From Magicicada septendecula (taxonomy: Eukaryota; Arthropoda; Insecta; Hemiptera; Cicadidae), in contig CM068367.1 of the NCBI GenBank assembly GCA_034769895.1, positions 345,735,611 through 345,799,610 on the forward strand: a DNA stretch of 64,000 bases, given 5' to 3'. Shown piece by piece: positions 1-13,600 of the stretch. Both the position numbers and the translations under genes were made by a program. The number at the start of each line of letters is the position of its first letter. The stretch's first letter is position 1. Below the pieces are notes generated by a model. The model did not search any database. It saw nothing but the letters and a program-made list of their open reading frames with translations, and was not told where the DNA came from.

Positions 1-3000
1 ATACACATATAAGTGTATGTTCTGATATACACCAGAACACATACAGAACATAACTTGATCGATGACTGCCTTCGTGCAACCATAATAGGAAAAAATGGGT
101 TTAGTGTGTTAAACTGAATTAATATAAACAATTGCCAACATTTTGAACTGGCCTGTTTACGTATGCTGCCGTATTTGGCAACAAGTGAAACCGAAGCAAC
201 TGTAGTTCTTGCTGTAGCAAGAAAAAACTATAGAAACTGATTAAGGTAGAAAGATTTAAATACAAATAGTAAACGTACAGTTATCTGAGTTTTATTAACG
301 TTATTATTAATTTATTTTATTCCCCTAGAATTAATACATTAATGTATTATAGGGTTTGTAATTGTTGGAATTGTAATACAAGTGTCTTTTTAGTAACTGA
401 TTCTACGTTTGTAGTTTGCAATGGATTATATGTAAAACTCTTGGTACTTTCTCACCCAGTAGAAACAAAATCAGTCAAAAATATTGAATATTATGATTGC
501 AAAAATTTTAAAAACACACTACCCGTACTTTCCGAGAATGATAAAAGGCATTTTATAAATAAAACTAATTACAGATAGAATTTTACGTACGTATTCTTAG
601 TTACAGTTACCGAATAGTTCTTTGCTTAGATTTACTAGTAAAAACAACAAACAATGTGGTTCCCATTACTCTACACAGCAATCTACGCTGCCATGTTAAG
701 AACATCTTATGTTCTCGGGCAGTTACAGTTACGAAACTGTTCCTTATTTTCATTACAAAACCTTTTAAACAATAATATACATTTTCAGTATTATTATTTT
801 CCCAGAACAGTGACTGGATTTAAACTAACTACCAATTCCGATAAGAATTTAATATAGACACTTGCAAAATTTGTATCAGAAATTTTCACAAGAGAACTGA
901 GTTGCTGAAATCAAAAAACTTCGAAATACAGAAGCTGCAGACAATTAAAGAAATTCATGAAACTTGTGTTTTTCATTAGACTATTTCTTGTTAGCAGTTA
1001 GGCCCGTTACTAACTTCCAACAACTGATTGTCAAAGTCTGTCTGGGTTAAACCTGGTGCCATAGAAGTTAATAAATGTTAAGAATATTTAATGAATGATC
1101 AAAACGGTTGCAATCCTTCCTTCTGTGGGAAAAATGTTATATTTTTTTCTTGCTTAATCAGCATTTGTTCCAAAATAGTCCTTTGTTGTGAATGTGCCTG
1201 AACGAACGTCTGCTGGACCACTATGAGTCTGGCCGTTTCCTCTTAGTAACGTTTGTTTTCTTTTCATTCATATACATTTACTTCTTAACTTCGAAAAAGA
1301 GATTATAGAACATAGGCTAATACTTCAAACTATATAGGCCTACGCGTATCGAGCTCATTAAATAATAACAATGAGCATGGTCTATTCCAGGATTGCCATT
1401 GTAGGGCTACCTACATTTAGACATCCGATTAGTGATTGTGTGACATTTGTTTTAAATGTTACAGATTCGTATTGCAACATTAGTTGTTTCAGGTCGTATT
1501 CAGTGAAATTCTCAATATAACAAACGTACTGCCTAAAATAGTATTTAATCGTAAAATTAAACAGTAATCAAACAAACAAGAGTCTAATTTTCCATTTTAA
1601 CCGTTTTAATTGATAATAAATTATGAATTCCACAACCGGTAACTGTCCTAAGGTAGGCGTTGTGTACGATTTATGTTTTCCGTTTTGCCATATGTTTATA
1701 AAATGATGTCGACTTTCATTTCTGAATACTTTAAAAGAGCGGAAATTTAGAGCGCTAAAAATGTATAAGCAGAAAGTATAATTCATGTTTTCAGTTAACA
1801 CTTATTATTTACTTTTTTGTTAAGCTAAAATTGTATGAAAACCACAAGCACAGCAACACTTATTACAGCTCAAAAACTTACTTTTATTATATCAGTTCTA
1901 TAACAGTTGCACACAGTTTTTCTTTAAAACTAGCCAAAGAAATTACAGAATGTGTTTATATTATAGGCTACTATCTAAAGGATTACATATTACTAAAACA
2001 ATGCGATCAATTTAATAGTGATACAGCAATAGTAGAGCCTTATTATAGTCTATTAATAAACAACACGATCAACGGTAGCAACATTTTTTATTATTGAATA
2101 TATTGGTTGTAACATAAAAAACTTATGATAAAGAGTACGAGATCCGGTTTGGTGTCAAAACGTTTAGATTCACCGTAATTTATAAACAATATCACGTATT
2201 GTACAATCTATTAACACAATGCTTTATGCAGTGATTAGACTTAGTGTAAATTGCATTGTGTATTGTTACTGTAGCATACGTTATGTATAGTTTTGTAGTC
2301 ATTAATTGACACTGTCCTATGGTAGTTTAAGCTGTACTCCACGTTACAGTGCTGCTATCTGCTTTGTTACAGAACAAACAAGTTTCTCCTACAGCCGGGT
2401 GTTGAAGATTCAGCACAGACTGCATTGTCCGCTACCAGACTATAATAAGGTAACTAAAACATATTAATACATTTATTCAGTTCGTTAACTATATTTCCAG
2501 GAACTGTCACAGCTGCTAAGTTACATTGACTTCCAGCATAATGCACGAATGCGGCTCTTGCAACCGAAGATGCCGAGACAACTTAATCTGTTATTAACGT
2601 TAATATTAGTTTGTTTCAGTAGGTATCCAAGGTTAGAAAGGCGCTTATACGTAGCCTCTGTTGCATACCAGAGTTCGGCTGACAATTAAGTTGGTTTCCT
2701 ATCATTTCTGTGGTCGTTAAGCTGAATATCTATCTCTGCGAGATTTTATTGGAGGCGTAATGTTGCTTTGGCAAACATGACGTTATTTCAAGAGACGTTG
2801 TTTTTTATTAAACGAGTGTTGCAAATACATGATTTCGCTTATTATTCTATCCGTTTTTAATTTTTACATCTTAGATACTAATAGCTACGCTTACTTCATA
2901 AAAAGTTGTTTGTCTTTCACGTTGTATATATCGTGTCTACGGATTTCTTTTCGTGACACAGATTAGCGAACGATAATTTAGAACATGAATTAGAAACGAA

Positions 3001-3192
3001 TTAATACTTCATCGCAATGTCTGAAATATGCAACAAGATTTTTTTCTGATAAATGAAATTATTTTAAATAAAACTGATAAAATTTACGGACTTATTGTAG
3101 AAATAGTACGATATTTTAACCATAAACTATTAAAACTTCATTTAGCGTTATTAGAGTATTTGAGTAATACCTTTAATTCCCTTTAAAATTCA
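1..3192. other. Anonymous AT-rich DNA, no gene seen
   Basis: No reading frame above about 90 codons and none resembling a known protein. Short open frames such as 1831-2097 have AT-driven composition and no recognisable domain. One TAGGCCTA octamer lies at 1335-1342. I see no RNA gene or transposon end. Confidence 0.6.
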
Positions 3193-4430
<1,238 letters not shown>

Positions 4431-4452
4431 CTCTCTGTCTGTCTGTCTGTCC

Positions 4453-4542
<90 letters not shown>
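4431..4542. repeat. (GTCT)n/(CT)n microsatellite
   Basis: A short GTCT run leads into about 44 uninterrupted CT units (4454-4542). The Arg-Glu and Ser-Leu open frames on the two strands are by-products. Confidence 0.97.
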
Positions 4543-4545
<3 letters not shown>

Positions 4546-5876
4546 GATAAAAACTACATAAACAATGGAGACCAGAATATAAATAATAATTGTGAACACT
4601 ATAAAGGATTACGTAACTTTCACACATACAGAACTCTGTCAATTTCTTCTTGAGTTTTGCCATTCTGATTCTTTTAGTTCAGCAAAGGCTGAGCTAACGT
4701 AATACCCAAGTTGTCTCATCCTCATGTTCCTTCCTGAAGTTCCTCGGTTGCCATACATTTCTTGTTTGGCTCTCTCTCCTGCTCCATATCAAATATGTCC
4801 AAACCGTTTCAATTGCTGTCACTCTATGCTTCATCATGGCTCTCCGTGAGAAATATAAATTCTCACCAGCTCCAATCACACCATATAGCCTACTTTCTGA
4901 ACCTATCACAGTCAAGTGATATTCTTCATCCTTCTCAAGAATTTTATTACAACTTAAAAAAAAATTATTCGAAAACATTACAACTTTTTGTTGACATAGG
5001 AATTATTAAAAATTGAAAATTATTCCTTCTACAGTTTCGTGAACAAAAACTCGTTAGTATTGAATGCTGAGTGGCTTGTTAAAGCAGTATAAGCACAGTG
5101 TATAAGTGCGATCCCAGTTACATCATAAACATAACAATTCACTTAGGATTCAGTATTAGACGATTTGATTTCTACGGTCAAATTGTAGAAGGAATAGTTT
5201 CAGTTTTTTGTGTAACGTGTTAATAAAATTTATACAATTTCTGAAAAGACTAATTTTTTATGTTTCGTGAAACATTCTTACGAAAATGTTTAATGTTTTC
5301 ATTGTAATTGTTTGAATGAGTGTGCAGGATAATGGAATAGTAGGTACTCAAGTTTAAAATTACGTATGTGTGTGTGCGCGCGCGCGCGCGGTGGAGAGGG
5401 ATTACGAAAACCAGTACTGAACGCACCGATCCGATCGTGCACCTATATCAACTTAGGAAATAACACGTGCCCGCGCCCACACGCACTCACACACTAATCA
5501 ATGTGATTAGTTATTCGTCTACATAATATATAGGTTCTTTTATGCACAATTAATATAAAAATGTAATATCATTTTCTTACACCTCCTCTATTGTAAGACG
5601 CTACAATATAAATAACATGAAATTAAAGTTATAAAGTGAAAAGAGAAGTATTATTAAGTAGAAAAGGGATTAAAATGTGGAAATAAATAATAATAAAGGA
5701 AAAAGTAAATAAAAGTAAAAACTAAAGTGAAATACCTAAAATGATAACGAATAAGTAGACCTTAATGCAGCTTACAAGAATATAATTTAACCGTGCCGCA
5801 TTCCTAATAACTATTAAATCAAGGATGTGGATTAATCTAATACACCAGCATATCATCAACATACTACCTACAAAAC
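4543..5876. other. Anonymous DNA, possible old repeat at 4690-4980
   Basis: A 94-codon minus-strand open frame (4694-4978) has mixed composition but no domain I recognise. It might be an old retroelement scrap; I would not call it a gene. A short (GT)(GC) run sits at 5365-5391. Confidence 0.4.
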
Positions 5877-5889
5877 GTATCTATATGAC
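5877..5889. repeat. Left copy of imperfect 13-bp target-site duplication
   Basis: GTATCTATATGAC here matches GTAACTATATGAC at 6177-6189 at 12 of 13 positions. The two copies bracket the inverted-repeat insertion at 5890-6176. Confidence 0.6.
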
Positions 5890-6176
5890 GTAATTGGAAA
5901 CATTATTAGCCGGTGTGTTAGGCCGTGGTCTAGAGTTTACGCTGACAGACGTTTCGGCCTCATGAGTGTTGGTAACAATTGGCAGAGATAGTCTCTACCT
6001 CATCATTGGGGTGAATTGGCGGACACCGTGCCAATTATTACCAACGCTGATGATGGCCTTCGATGGTGAGGCCGAAACGTCTGTCAGCGTTAACTCTAGA
6101 CCACGGCCTAACACACCGGCTACTAATGTTTCCAATTATGTGGGCGCCGGGCGTGAAAGCCTTAGGCAATCTATTT
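5890..6176 (+). mobile_element. Short inverted-repeat insertion, Penelope-like candidate
   Basis: The 287-bp insertion contains two head-to-head arms, 5891-5962 and 6067-6138, complementary at 70 of 72 positions. Pairing resumes further in (about 5964-5987 against 6024-6048) after a roughly 15-nt gap present only in the right arm. The right copy continues about 38 nt beyond the symmetric part, so it looks like one longer copy with a shorter inverted copy at its 5' side. That arrangement is known for Penelope-like elements, whose terminal repeats carry hammerhead ribozymes. No reading frame for a reverse transcriptase or GIY-YIG nuclease is present. The inverted repeat is certain; the family is inference, and a MITE is the alternative. 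Confidence 0.6.
6043..6091 (+). ncRNA. Hammerhead-ribozyme-like motif (candidate)
   Basis: The order of elements is CTGATGA (6047-6053), a perfect 5-bp stem GGCCT/AGGCC (6055-6059 with 6069-6073), then GAAAC (6074-6078), followed by GTC at 6083-6085. This is the order of a type I hammerhead with a minimal stem III. Two deviations weaken it: an extra T at 6054 before stem II, and a competing perfect 8-bp outer stem AACGCTGA/TCAGCGTT (6043-6050 with 6084-6091) that would absorb part of the core. The opposite arm lacks the CTGATGA and stem II segment, so it cannot form the motif. Confidence 0.4.
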
Positions 6177-6189
6177 GTAACTATATGAC
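6177..6189. repeat. Right copy of imperfect 13-bp target-site duplication
   Basis: Partner of 5877-5889, immediately after the inverted-repeat insertion, with one mismatch. Confidence 0.6.
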
Positions 6190-9100
6190 TTAGATAGCAA
6201 CAACTGTATGCTGTCCATCATAATCTTACAGCTGACTAGTAGAAGTAACATATGTGTTAGCTTAATTATTTGATGTCTATTATCTCGGTTATAGTATAGT
6301 AAAATATGGATTAATTGAAACAATCGTAGTAAAAAATTATGATGCTTAATGTCGCTTAGAAGAGACTACGCGCCTGGAAGAAGGTCGCGAGAAGAGTATT
6401 TTGATTATCATCATCACACATAAAAATATTTGTATAAAATCTTTACAGTCATTTTCATTTTCACTGTGCGTAATGTCTGCTTTCACTTTGAATAGGGAAA
6501 ATAGCTTCTGTGGATTTTACTATAAGTCTCATGGTATCGGAAGTGGCTGTGTCACCTATATTACAGATAAACGAGGTGCTAAAAATGGCAATTAGTTGTA
6601 CTAGTTGCAAAATATTTATGTTTTTTTTTCACTTATTGTGTAGAAGACGAGTCATCTTTTTCAACACAGCAGCGCACAGCCAGTACCCATCCGGTTTGTG
6701 TTAAAGGAGGAAAATCATTTTAGCTGACTGGGGAATATCTTTTAGAAAAGTATGTACTTTAATTATGTTAGAATCTTCGTATGTCAGTCAGCATTCGGTA
6801 CGGATGTTAAGAAGAGTGTACCAGAAGATGAATATTAAGATACTATTATAAACAGACGCAGATGCAACATACAGACGTTCCTACCCGTAGGCCTAAAAGA
6901 GTGAAGAAGTATTTTGTGTGAAGAAGCAAAAGCACAAGTATATGGTCAATAATGAAACGATAATTGAATTAGGGGTCTTGGTAAATCACTGGTAACGTAT
7001 AAGGTTTCTCGGCTATAGCCTACTCCGTCTGTTTGGCAACAGATTAGGATGGGTTAGCGTCAGGGTTGTCTACTGTTGTTTGTTAAAAACCATGACAAAC
7101 AACCCAAACTAGAAAAACTAAAATTGTTGTGACTTTGTTAAAGATGGTTGGTTATTAAAAAAAATCATACATTTAGCATGCAAAAATGTGTTAAAAATTA
7201 TGTACTACAAAATCTACACTAGTAGATTTAATTCTACAGAGTTATTAATCTAATTTCTGTTACACAAAAAAAGTTTAATCGGATCCTATATATAGAAAAG
7301 GTGTGTAAAACATGTTAACTGACAACAAATTGATTAATTAGTATACCTTGTACAAAACGTTACATGACTGCAAGTAAGATTAATTTGCTATTTCTAATTT
7401 TACTGTTGGTTTTGGCGAAGGTAAAAATCAAACAACGAGATAAAATACATTCGAAAGTTAAGCACATTTCGGAATTATCTATTTACAGCAGTACAGCTCT
7501 ACATAACCGGGTTGAGAATCGAGATTAGGTGAAATACCAAATTTTAGCTTGAAACACTACTACACAAAATAAAACGATATAAGTCGTAACAATAACAAGA
7601 AGAAGACAGGGAAGGACTGTACGAATAATAATAATAATGACAGCAAGTTAGGCTAGAAATATATACACAGTGTTTTGAAACGAACAGAGAATTTTTTGCT
7701 AGTGCAGAGAATACAAAATTACACATAAATTCTGAGTTAATTACTGGAAGGTTGCCTTACTAACGATATACACATGAAACGAAATACAGATTTCATTAAA
7801 CATAATCGTAATATTTCACATTACCCTTTGCTAGAACCATAAAAGTGGAGTTAATTATGCGTGTCTAGTGCGTACATGTCTGTGTGCGTGCGTGTGTGTG
7901 TGCGTTTCACTATTTGCAGTTACTGCAGCAGAAACACAGGATCCGCCATTATTTGCGTTGCACATTGTTTTCGTTAATTTCTTGACAACTTATCGCGCTC
8001 AGTCTTTTGGATACACAGACATGGTTGAAATGGTTTATTTATAAGTCAAGGTAAAAAGGTGTTAAGGAGACGTTTGAAGGGTGACAAAGTGAGTGCTAAT
8101 GTCGATACGATCTGTAAACATAGGTCGTCACCCCGAAACCAACAGAGCTGCCGGTAATTACCCACTACAGACACCCCAGAGATAGTAATGTGTCAGGGTA
8201 CTTCACACCCACTCCCCGACACATCAAAAGAATATTACACAAATGATAAAATTCTAACCGTGTACTGAGAAATTTTTTAATTACTTAACGACTAATTAAA
8301 GTGACACAAGTTTTTTTATGATTTAAAAAAGAAAGGAAGAAATTGTTTTTGTACGAGTAAACCATGGGTGTTTCATACAATTCCCTTCAATTTGTGTTGT
8401 ATGCAACCATAATAAGTTGAATTAATTGCAGTGTAACGAGTTGAAGGCGCTGCCACTCGTTAGAAAGGAAAATTAAGAGAATTTCGGAGTCGGGTTTTTT
8501 TTTAATTGATTAACATAACTGGGGTGGTTTCATTACTTACAATATCAAACAGTTCAAAGACTGATACTACATAACTGTGAAACACGAAAGCGCGCACCCG
8601 GGTTTTCCATTGTGTCAGTCGCATCATTTGCTTAGTAAAACAATCGAAATGGTATATATACGGCACGATACTGATACATTATTCGCTGTTTTATAGTAAT
8701 GTGTAAGAAGCCAAAATCTGAATAACTTTAGTTGCTTGTTGACAAAAGTTTCTTGAGATTTAATGCTGTGAAGGAATTCGGTTTTGTTTCTTGAAAGCGT
8801 GCAGGGAGGAGTACATAAGATAATCGCCAGTAACGCACATGCAAGCAGTTCATTAGTTGTGCTGAGCTTTCTTAATGACACACGCCGAGTATATAACGAA
8901 GGAGGTTCACAGCCGGCCTCCCATTTCCTAATGATTTCTGCGTCGATGGCTTCGTTCAAAGAGGGGCAAGATGCGTTCACGCATTATATTTCTCAAGAGT
9001 GTCACGTGATCAAAAGATGTGACTGTTTGAAATGTCATTATTGTGGCTTTTTTCCTTTAAATGACGCCAGATAATGTCTCGTGATTGTGCTACAAACGTC

Positions 9101-9498
9101 TTCACACAGTTAATGCTGTAGAAACCAGCGTATTCGTTAAATCGAACGATTCCTCTTCATTTTGCTCCTTTCGTAAATTTCCAAAGCTGAAAAAGTTCTT
9201 AACTTTCTAACCGTTCTTTCTAAATTTCGTTAAGAATTTTCATGGAGGGAATTTTCTACGTGAACTAATTTTGTTCTAACGACAGAAAGCGTGCGATCAC
9301 CTTTATATACGCAGAGAGAGTAGGCACCCTTGATTCCCCGTCTGTTAGAAATGTGTGTAATGTTTAAATAATTTTACTGTTAATACTGTAGAAATCAGAC
9401 ATACTGTATGTCACTTTATTTTATTCCACTTGGCTGATTATAATATAGCCTATACTTCAAAGTATTTATACATTAAGTCATTCAGTTCTCATATTTTA
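6190..9498. other. Anonymous DNA, no gene seen
   Basis: Overlapping open frames on both strands at 8624-9074 (118 and 96 codons) match nothing I recognise. A 9-bp perfect hairpin GTTGTTTGT/ACAAACAAC lies at 7075-7103. One TAGGCCTA octamer is at 6888-6895. Confidence 0.5.
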
Positions 9499-10390
9499 AG
9501 GGTCTTTCAGTAAGTAAACAGACAAACAGTTGTAGAAAAAAATTAATTGTAGCAGCTGATTGAAACTTTCAGGAGTGTTACCTGGCAACGTCGTTGTGAG
9601 TTTTGATTAGCTGTGCAATAATATATTGCATAAACATAACCAATACAGTTTTATTTACGATAGCGTGTCCTCTTGAGGACAGTACTTTCGAAGAACAGCG
9701 TTCTGTTATAAGATTTTTGGATTTGGAACCACTACAACCACTAACTTGGATTCACTATTTTGAACCTGAGTCAAAGCGACAAAGCATGGAGTGGAAGCTT
9801 CCCAGTTCACCCGCCAAAAAAAATTCAAAACTCAGCCATCGGCTGGTAAGGTGATGTTAACCATCTTTTGGAGCTCCCAAGGCCCAATTTTCTGTGATTA
9901 CCTACAAGACCAGCGTACCATCAACAGTCAGTACTATTCTGACATGATTGTGAACAAAGTTAAGCCTGTATTGAAGAAGAAATGTCCGGGATGGCAGAGG
10001 AAAGGTGTGATTCTTCTTCACGATAATGTTGAAGTACCCGCCCACACACGGCAAAACTGACACTCGAAACAATAAAAAAAGTAGGTTGGGAGATCCCCCT
10101 TATAGCCCTGACCTTGCCCATCTGACTTTTTCTTGTTTGGCCCACTCAAGGAGACTTTGCGTGGTGTCAAGTTCAACAGCAATGAAGAAGTGAAGGAAAA
10201 AGTCCAAAATTGGCTTCGACATCAAGGTAAAGAATTCTTTGCTGAGGGAATAAAAAAGCTTGTAAAGAGATGGGACAAGTGCATAGACGTTGCTGGAGAT
10301 TACGTTGAAAAGTAAAAATAAATTATATTGATTGAATAAAAAGTTTTTGCTCCACAGCTGTTTGTTTCTTTACTTATTGAATGACCCTCG
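9499..10390 (+). mobile_element. Internally deleted mariner transposon
   Basis: Terminal inverted repeats of 36-38 bp are visible: the left starts AGGGTCTTTCAGTAAGTAAA and the complement of the right end starts CGAGGGTCATTCAATAAGTA. Both ends abut TA (9497-9498 and 10391-10392), the normal mariner target duplication; the left end seems to have lost the first two bases. At 892 bp it is about 400 bp shorter than a usual 1.3-kb mariner, which agrees with the missing middle of the transposase. It is non-autonomous and inactive. Confidence 0.92.
9670..10315 (+). pseudogene. Mariner transposase remnant (DD34D family)
   Basis: The intact protein cuts and rejoins transposon ends using a DD34D active site. 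Here the helix-turn-helix start (EEQRSVIRFLDLE) runs directly into the central motif TWIHYFEPESKRQSMEW, so roughly 145 residues are deleted, including the first catalytic Asp context. Frameshifts follow: one near 9820, after which the frame 9791-10060 carries the HDN motif of the second catalytic Asp (HDNVEVPAH, degenerate from HDNARPH), and another near 10060-10130, before the YSPDLAP and PSDFFLFGPLKE region of the third Asp. The C-terminus ends at 10315 with a normal-looking YVEK stop. The family assignment is firm; the gene is dead. Confidence 0.92.
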
Positions 10391-10643
10391 TATGTCTAAG
10401 CCGGTGGCGTAATTTCAATCACATAGTAAATTCTTCAACTTCTCATTCGCTCTGCCCATGTGGATTTACTTGAATCATTCGAAATTAGTGGACACGGTAA
10501 ATTCGAACTATTTTTTCTTTTTATTTGGTAACCATATCCTTTCCCTTGTTTACCACATTGCATTAAGTCTGTAACCTTGTTTTTTTTTAAGTCCAAAAAT
10601 CTCTCATCTAACATTGTTATTCCCATTACTGTTTCTCTCAAGC

Positions 10644-10644
<1 letters not shown>
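10391..10644. other. Anonymous spacer
   Basis: Gene-free sequence between the mariner and an AC microsatellite. Nothing recognisable. Confidence 0.6.

Positions 10645-10681
<37 letters not shown>
10645..10681. repeat. (AC)n microsatellite
   Basis: About 18 uninterrupted AC units. Confidence 0.97.
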
Positions 10682-10685
<4 letters not shown>

Positions 10686-13600
10686 CATGTATGTACGTAC
10701 GTATGTATCTTTGTATACACATAATACTGTTTACTAAATACATACAAAACTTTTAATTTATACATGTTTATTATTTTGTAACCAATGAGGATTACGTGTA
10801 GACTACTTTCGGTGAGAAACTAGAAACCCTTGTTTAAAGTTCGGATATCTAAAATAGGACACTATCGTACTGTAAATAATTTCTTTGAAACGATGTTTAT
10901 TGTTTGTTGGCTTATTATCTGAATAGACACAGGAAGAGGAAGTCGTAGGAGTAGGGCTAAAGATAGAAGAAGGAGGAAGAAGAAGACTCACTGGAGACAG
11001 TGACTTTATCACGGTTTGTCCACTGTTGGTGCATCGTTATAGGATGTGCTTCGATAACAGCTGATAAGTGTAAAATTGGCACGCGCTCACAATGTGACTT
11101 GCAAACGGCCAGTCCTTGCGCAACTTTGACTTTGTTCACTGGCACCTCACTTTGCAAATTTTTGTTTCTTAAAATCTGCACTATTACACAAATGTTTCAG
11201 TTTTAATTTGTTTGAATTTTATTAACTAAAATACACTTTTCATATTATTATTTAATTAAAACCAATATTTAGACTTTAAGGTCACATTGTACAACACGCG
11301 TATTCCACACATCAGGATAGGATAGGTATGACATTAATGTCTGTTAGAAAGCGTCACTCCTGGAGTATATTTGCTTCCTAGACGCCCAACAAATTTTTTT
11401 GTATTCGTCATGTACTGTAATGAATGATATCAACACCTGCATCTATTTAAAAATTGTGATAACTTCTTTTATTTATTTACTTTATGTGCGAAGGTTTTTT
11501 TGCGTTTTTATAGAGATTCTAAAAATCTTAATATTTACTTAATACTCATTTTAATTGTATACATAAAATTCTGTGACATTTTAGGGTTTATAAACAATAA
11601 AACATAATACAATATTTTTTGTATTTGAAGGCTGAATCTATAATTTCAGTTGTTTCAGCTCGGATAAATACTCCCAGCTAACGTTTTTATTCCTTATACG
11701 TCTTTCTATCGTTATTCCTTTTTTCAGTATATTCTTAAAAATTTAATAAGCCGGCGTGTTAAGCACGCATTTTACCCATTCTTGCTTGGCCATGCAGGCC
11801 TGTTTGAATCTACGGTTGTCTTGTACAATCTGAATAGTTCAGTGAAAGTGTAAATTTTTGTTCAATTTAAACTGCTCTGTTGTAACATGTACAAGTATTT
11901 CTATTAAAAGTATTTAAGACTATAAACCCTCGTAAAGAATTATAATGAAATAGTGTACACTGTGATATTGTATTAAATGTATTTGATTACTCGTATGTCG
12001 TCCGAAGTCTAAAAACCAATTAAATAAACTCTTTAGAATTCCAAATACTTGCGAACTGAAAAGATAACAGGTTTACACTGAGGGCGACTGGGATCGTCTG
12101 CAAACACGGACGCGACACCTGTCTTACAGATTCACTTGGCTGGATAATGCGTGCTACCGTAGACTGCCCCCCATACCTCAGGCATTCAGTCTATTGACGC
12201 GGTAAACCCGTATTTAAGCCTGTTCCCAACGGTTCACACTGGCAAACATTACTGTAGTATCGAAGATAATGAAAGTGTTTGCATGTTTATTTTACCTGTT
12301 CAGAAGTATATACTTGTGACATATGAAACTATACATGATCCATAATAAAATTAGCTTTTATAACGTGATCACAGATTACTACACTCTACGAGTGTTTTTA
12401 AATACCTGAAAACAATTCCATTAATTCAAGCTACTGAACTAACATCAAGAATGTGATAGTCAGCTCACACAAGCCAGCACGTTCGCATATTCAGATCCGA
12501 TTAATGAAAGGAGAGGAGGAGAGTTCGAAACGCGCAGGTGGAGAACTATTTAAATGACGTCACACTAAAAAAAATAACAGAGGCAAGGTATATAGTAATT
12601 CTCTGAGAGAATAAAAAATCATTAGTGTAATTTATGCGTCCGTAGTTCATAAAGATTAACTGATACAAGTGGATACTGACTGTTGTAATTGTAGATTGTT
12701 CAACAGGTAGTCTGCATTAATTTTCATGTCATTTACACTGCCTGATAATCAGACAACAGAAGCGAACTTAAACCTGCCGTTAGTCAGTGGAACACATCAA
12801 AACTAGCCTGACCAATGTGTTATGTATTCTGCGTACGTGTGCGCGCGCGTGTCTATATACGTGCGAGGGTATACAAATGAGTATATACATATATTTAAAA
12901 ATGGCGGATGTAACTCCAAAGAATAAAAGCCTTGAAGCGTGACGAAACTACGGAAACAAAAAGAAAGAGTTGCGAGTTGTTGACCAATAAGAGATGAAGT
13001 AGTCGAGGTAACCAATCACAGGTGAGCAAGGCCATCTCAGTTTCCGGTATTCTGGCCAGAGTAATAGCAAAGCAGTTATAGTCATGAGAAATGTTTCTGT
13101 CTACATGCACGTGTATTCTGAAATAAATGTATTTTGTGCTGACAAAAGACTACAGATCGCGGAAAAATCATATTCTCAGTTAACGCTGAGTATTTGTTAT
13201 TGGATAAACTGTTACGATGTTTGATAAAAGCAAACATTCGCCTTAGTAAACTATGCTTAAGGCCACAAAACACAATACATATGCTTAGACTATAAGCTAC
13301 TGAATTACATGACCCGAAAGTAAAATCAAATGTAGGGCTATTCACAATGCCATGCACTTAGTAGGTATTAAAACTATTTATATAAATAATTCAGAACTAT
13401 TTTTCGACTATAATGACAAATTCAAGTTACCTAAGTTAGAAAGTTTGAATGAATGTATGACTTTAACAGAAACGCTCAGTTGCTCAAATCTTACGTTCAG
13501 TATCCAGTCTTTTATAATTATTTGTACATAGCACCAAGTTGGTAAGTAATTACAATGTCATATGTTTATCTTTCACACACGGATTACGTTGATTCTTCAA

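Noticed and set aside
8624..9074. Overlapping 96- and 118-codon frames on opposite strands
   Set aside because: Neither resembles a known protein and both cannot be judged from sequence alone; no splice or promoter context.
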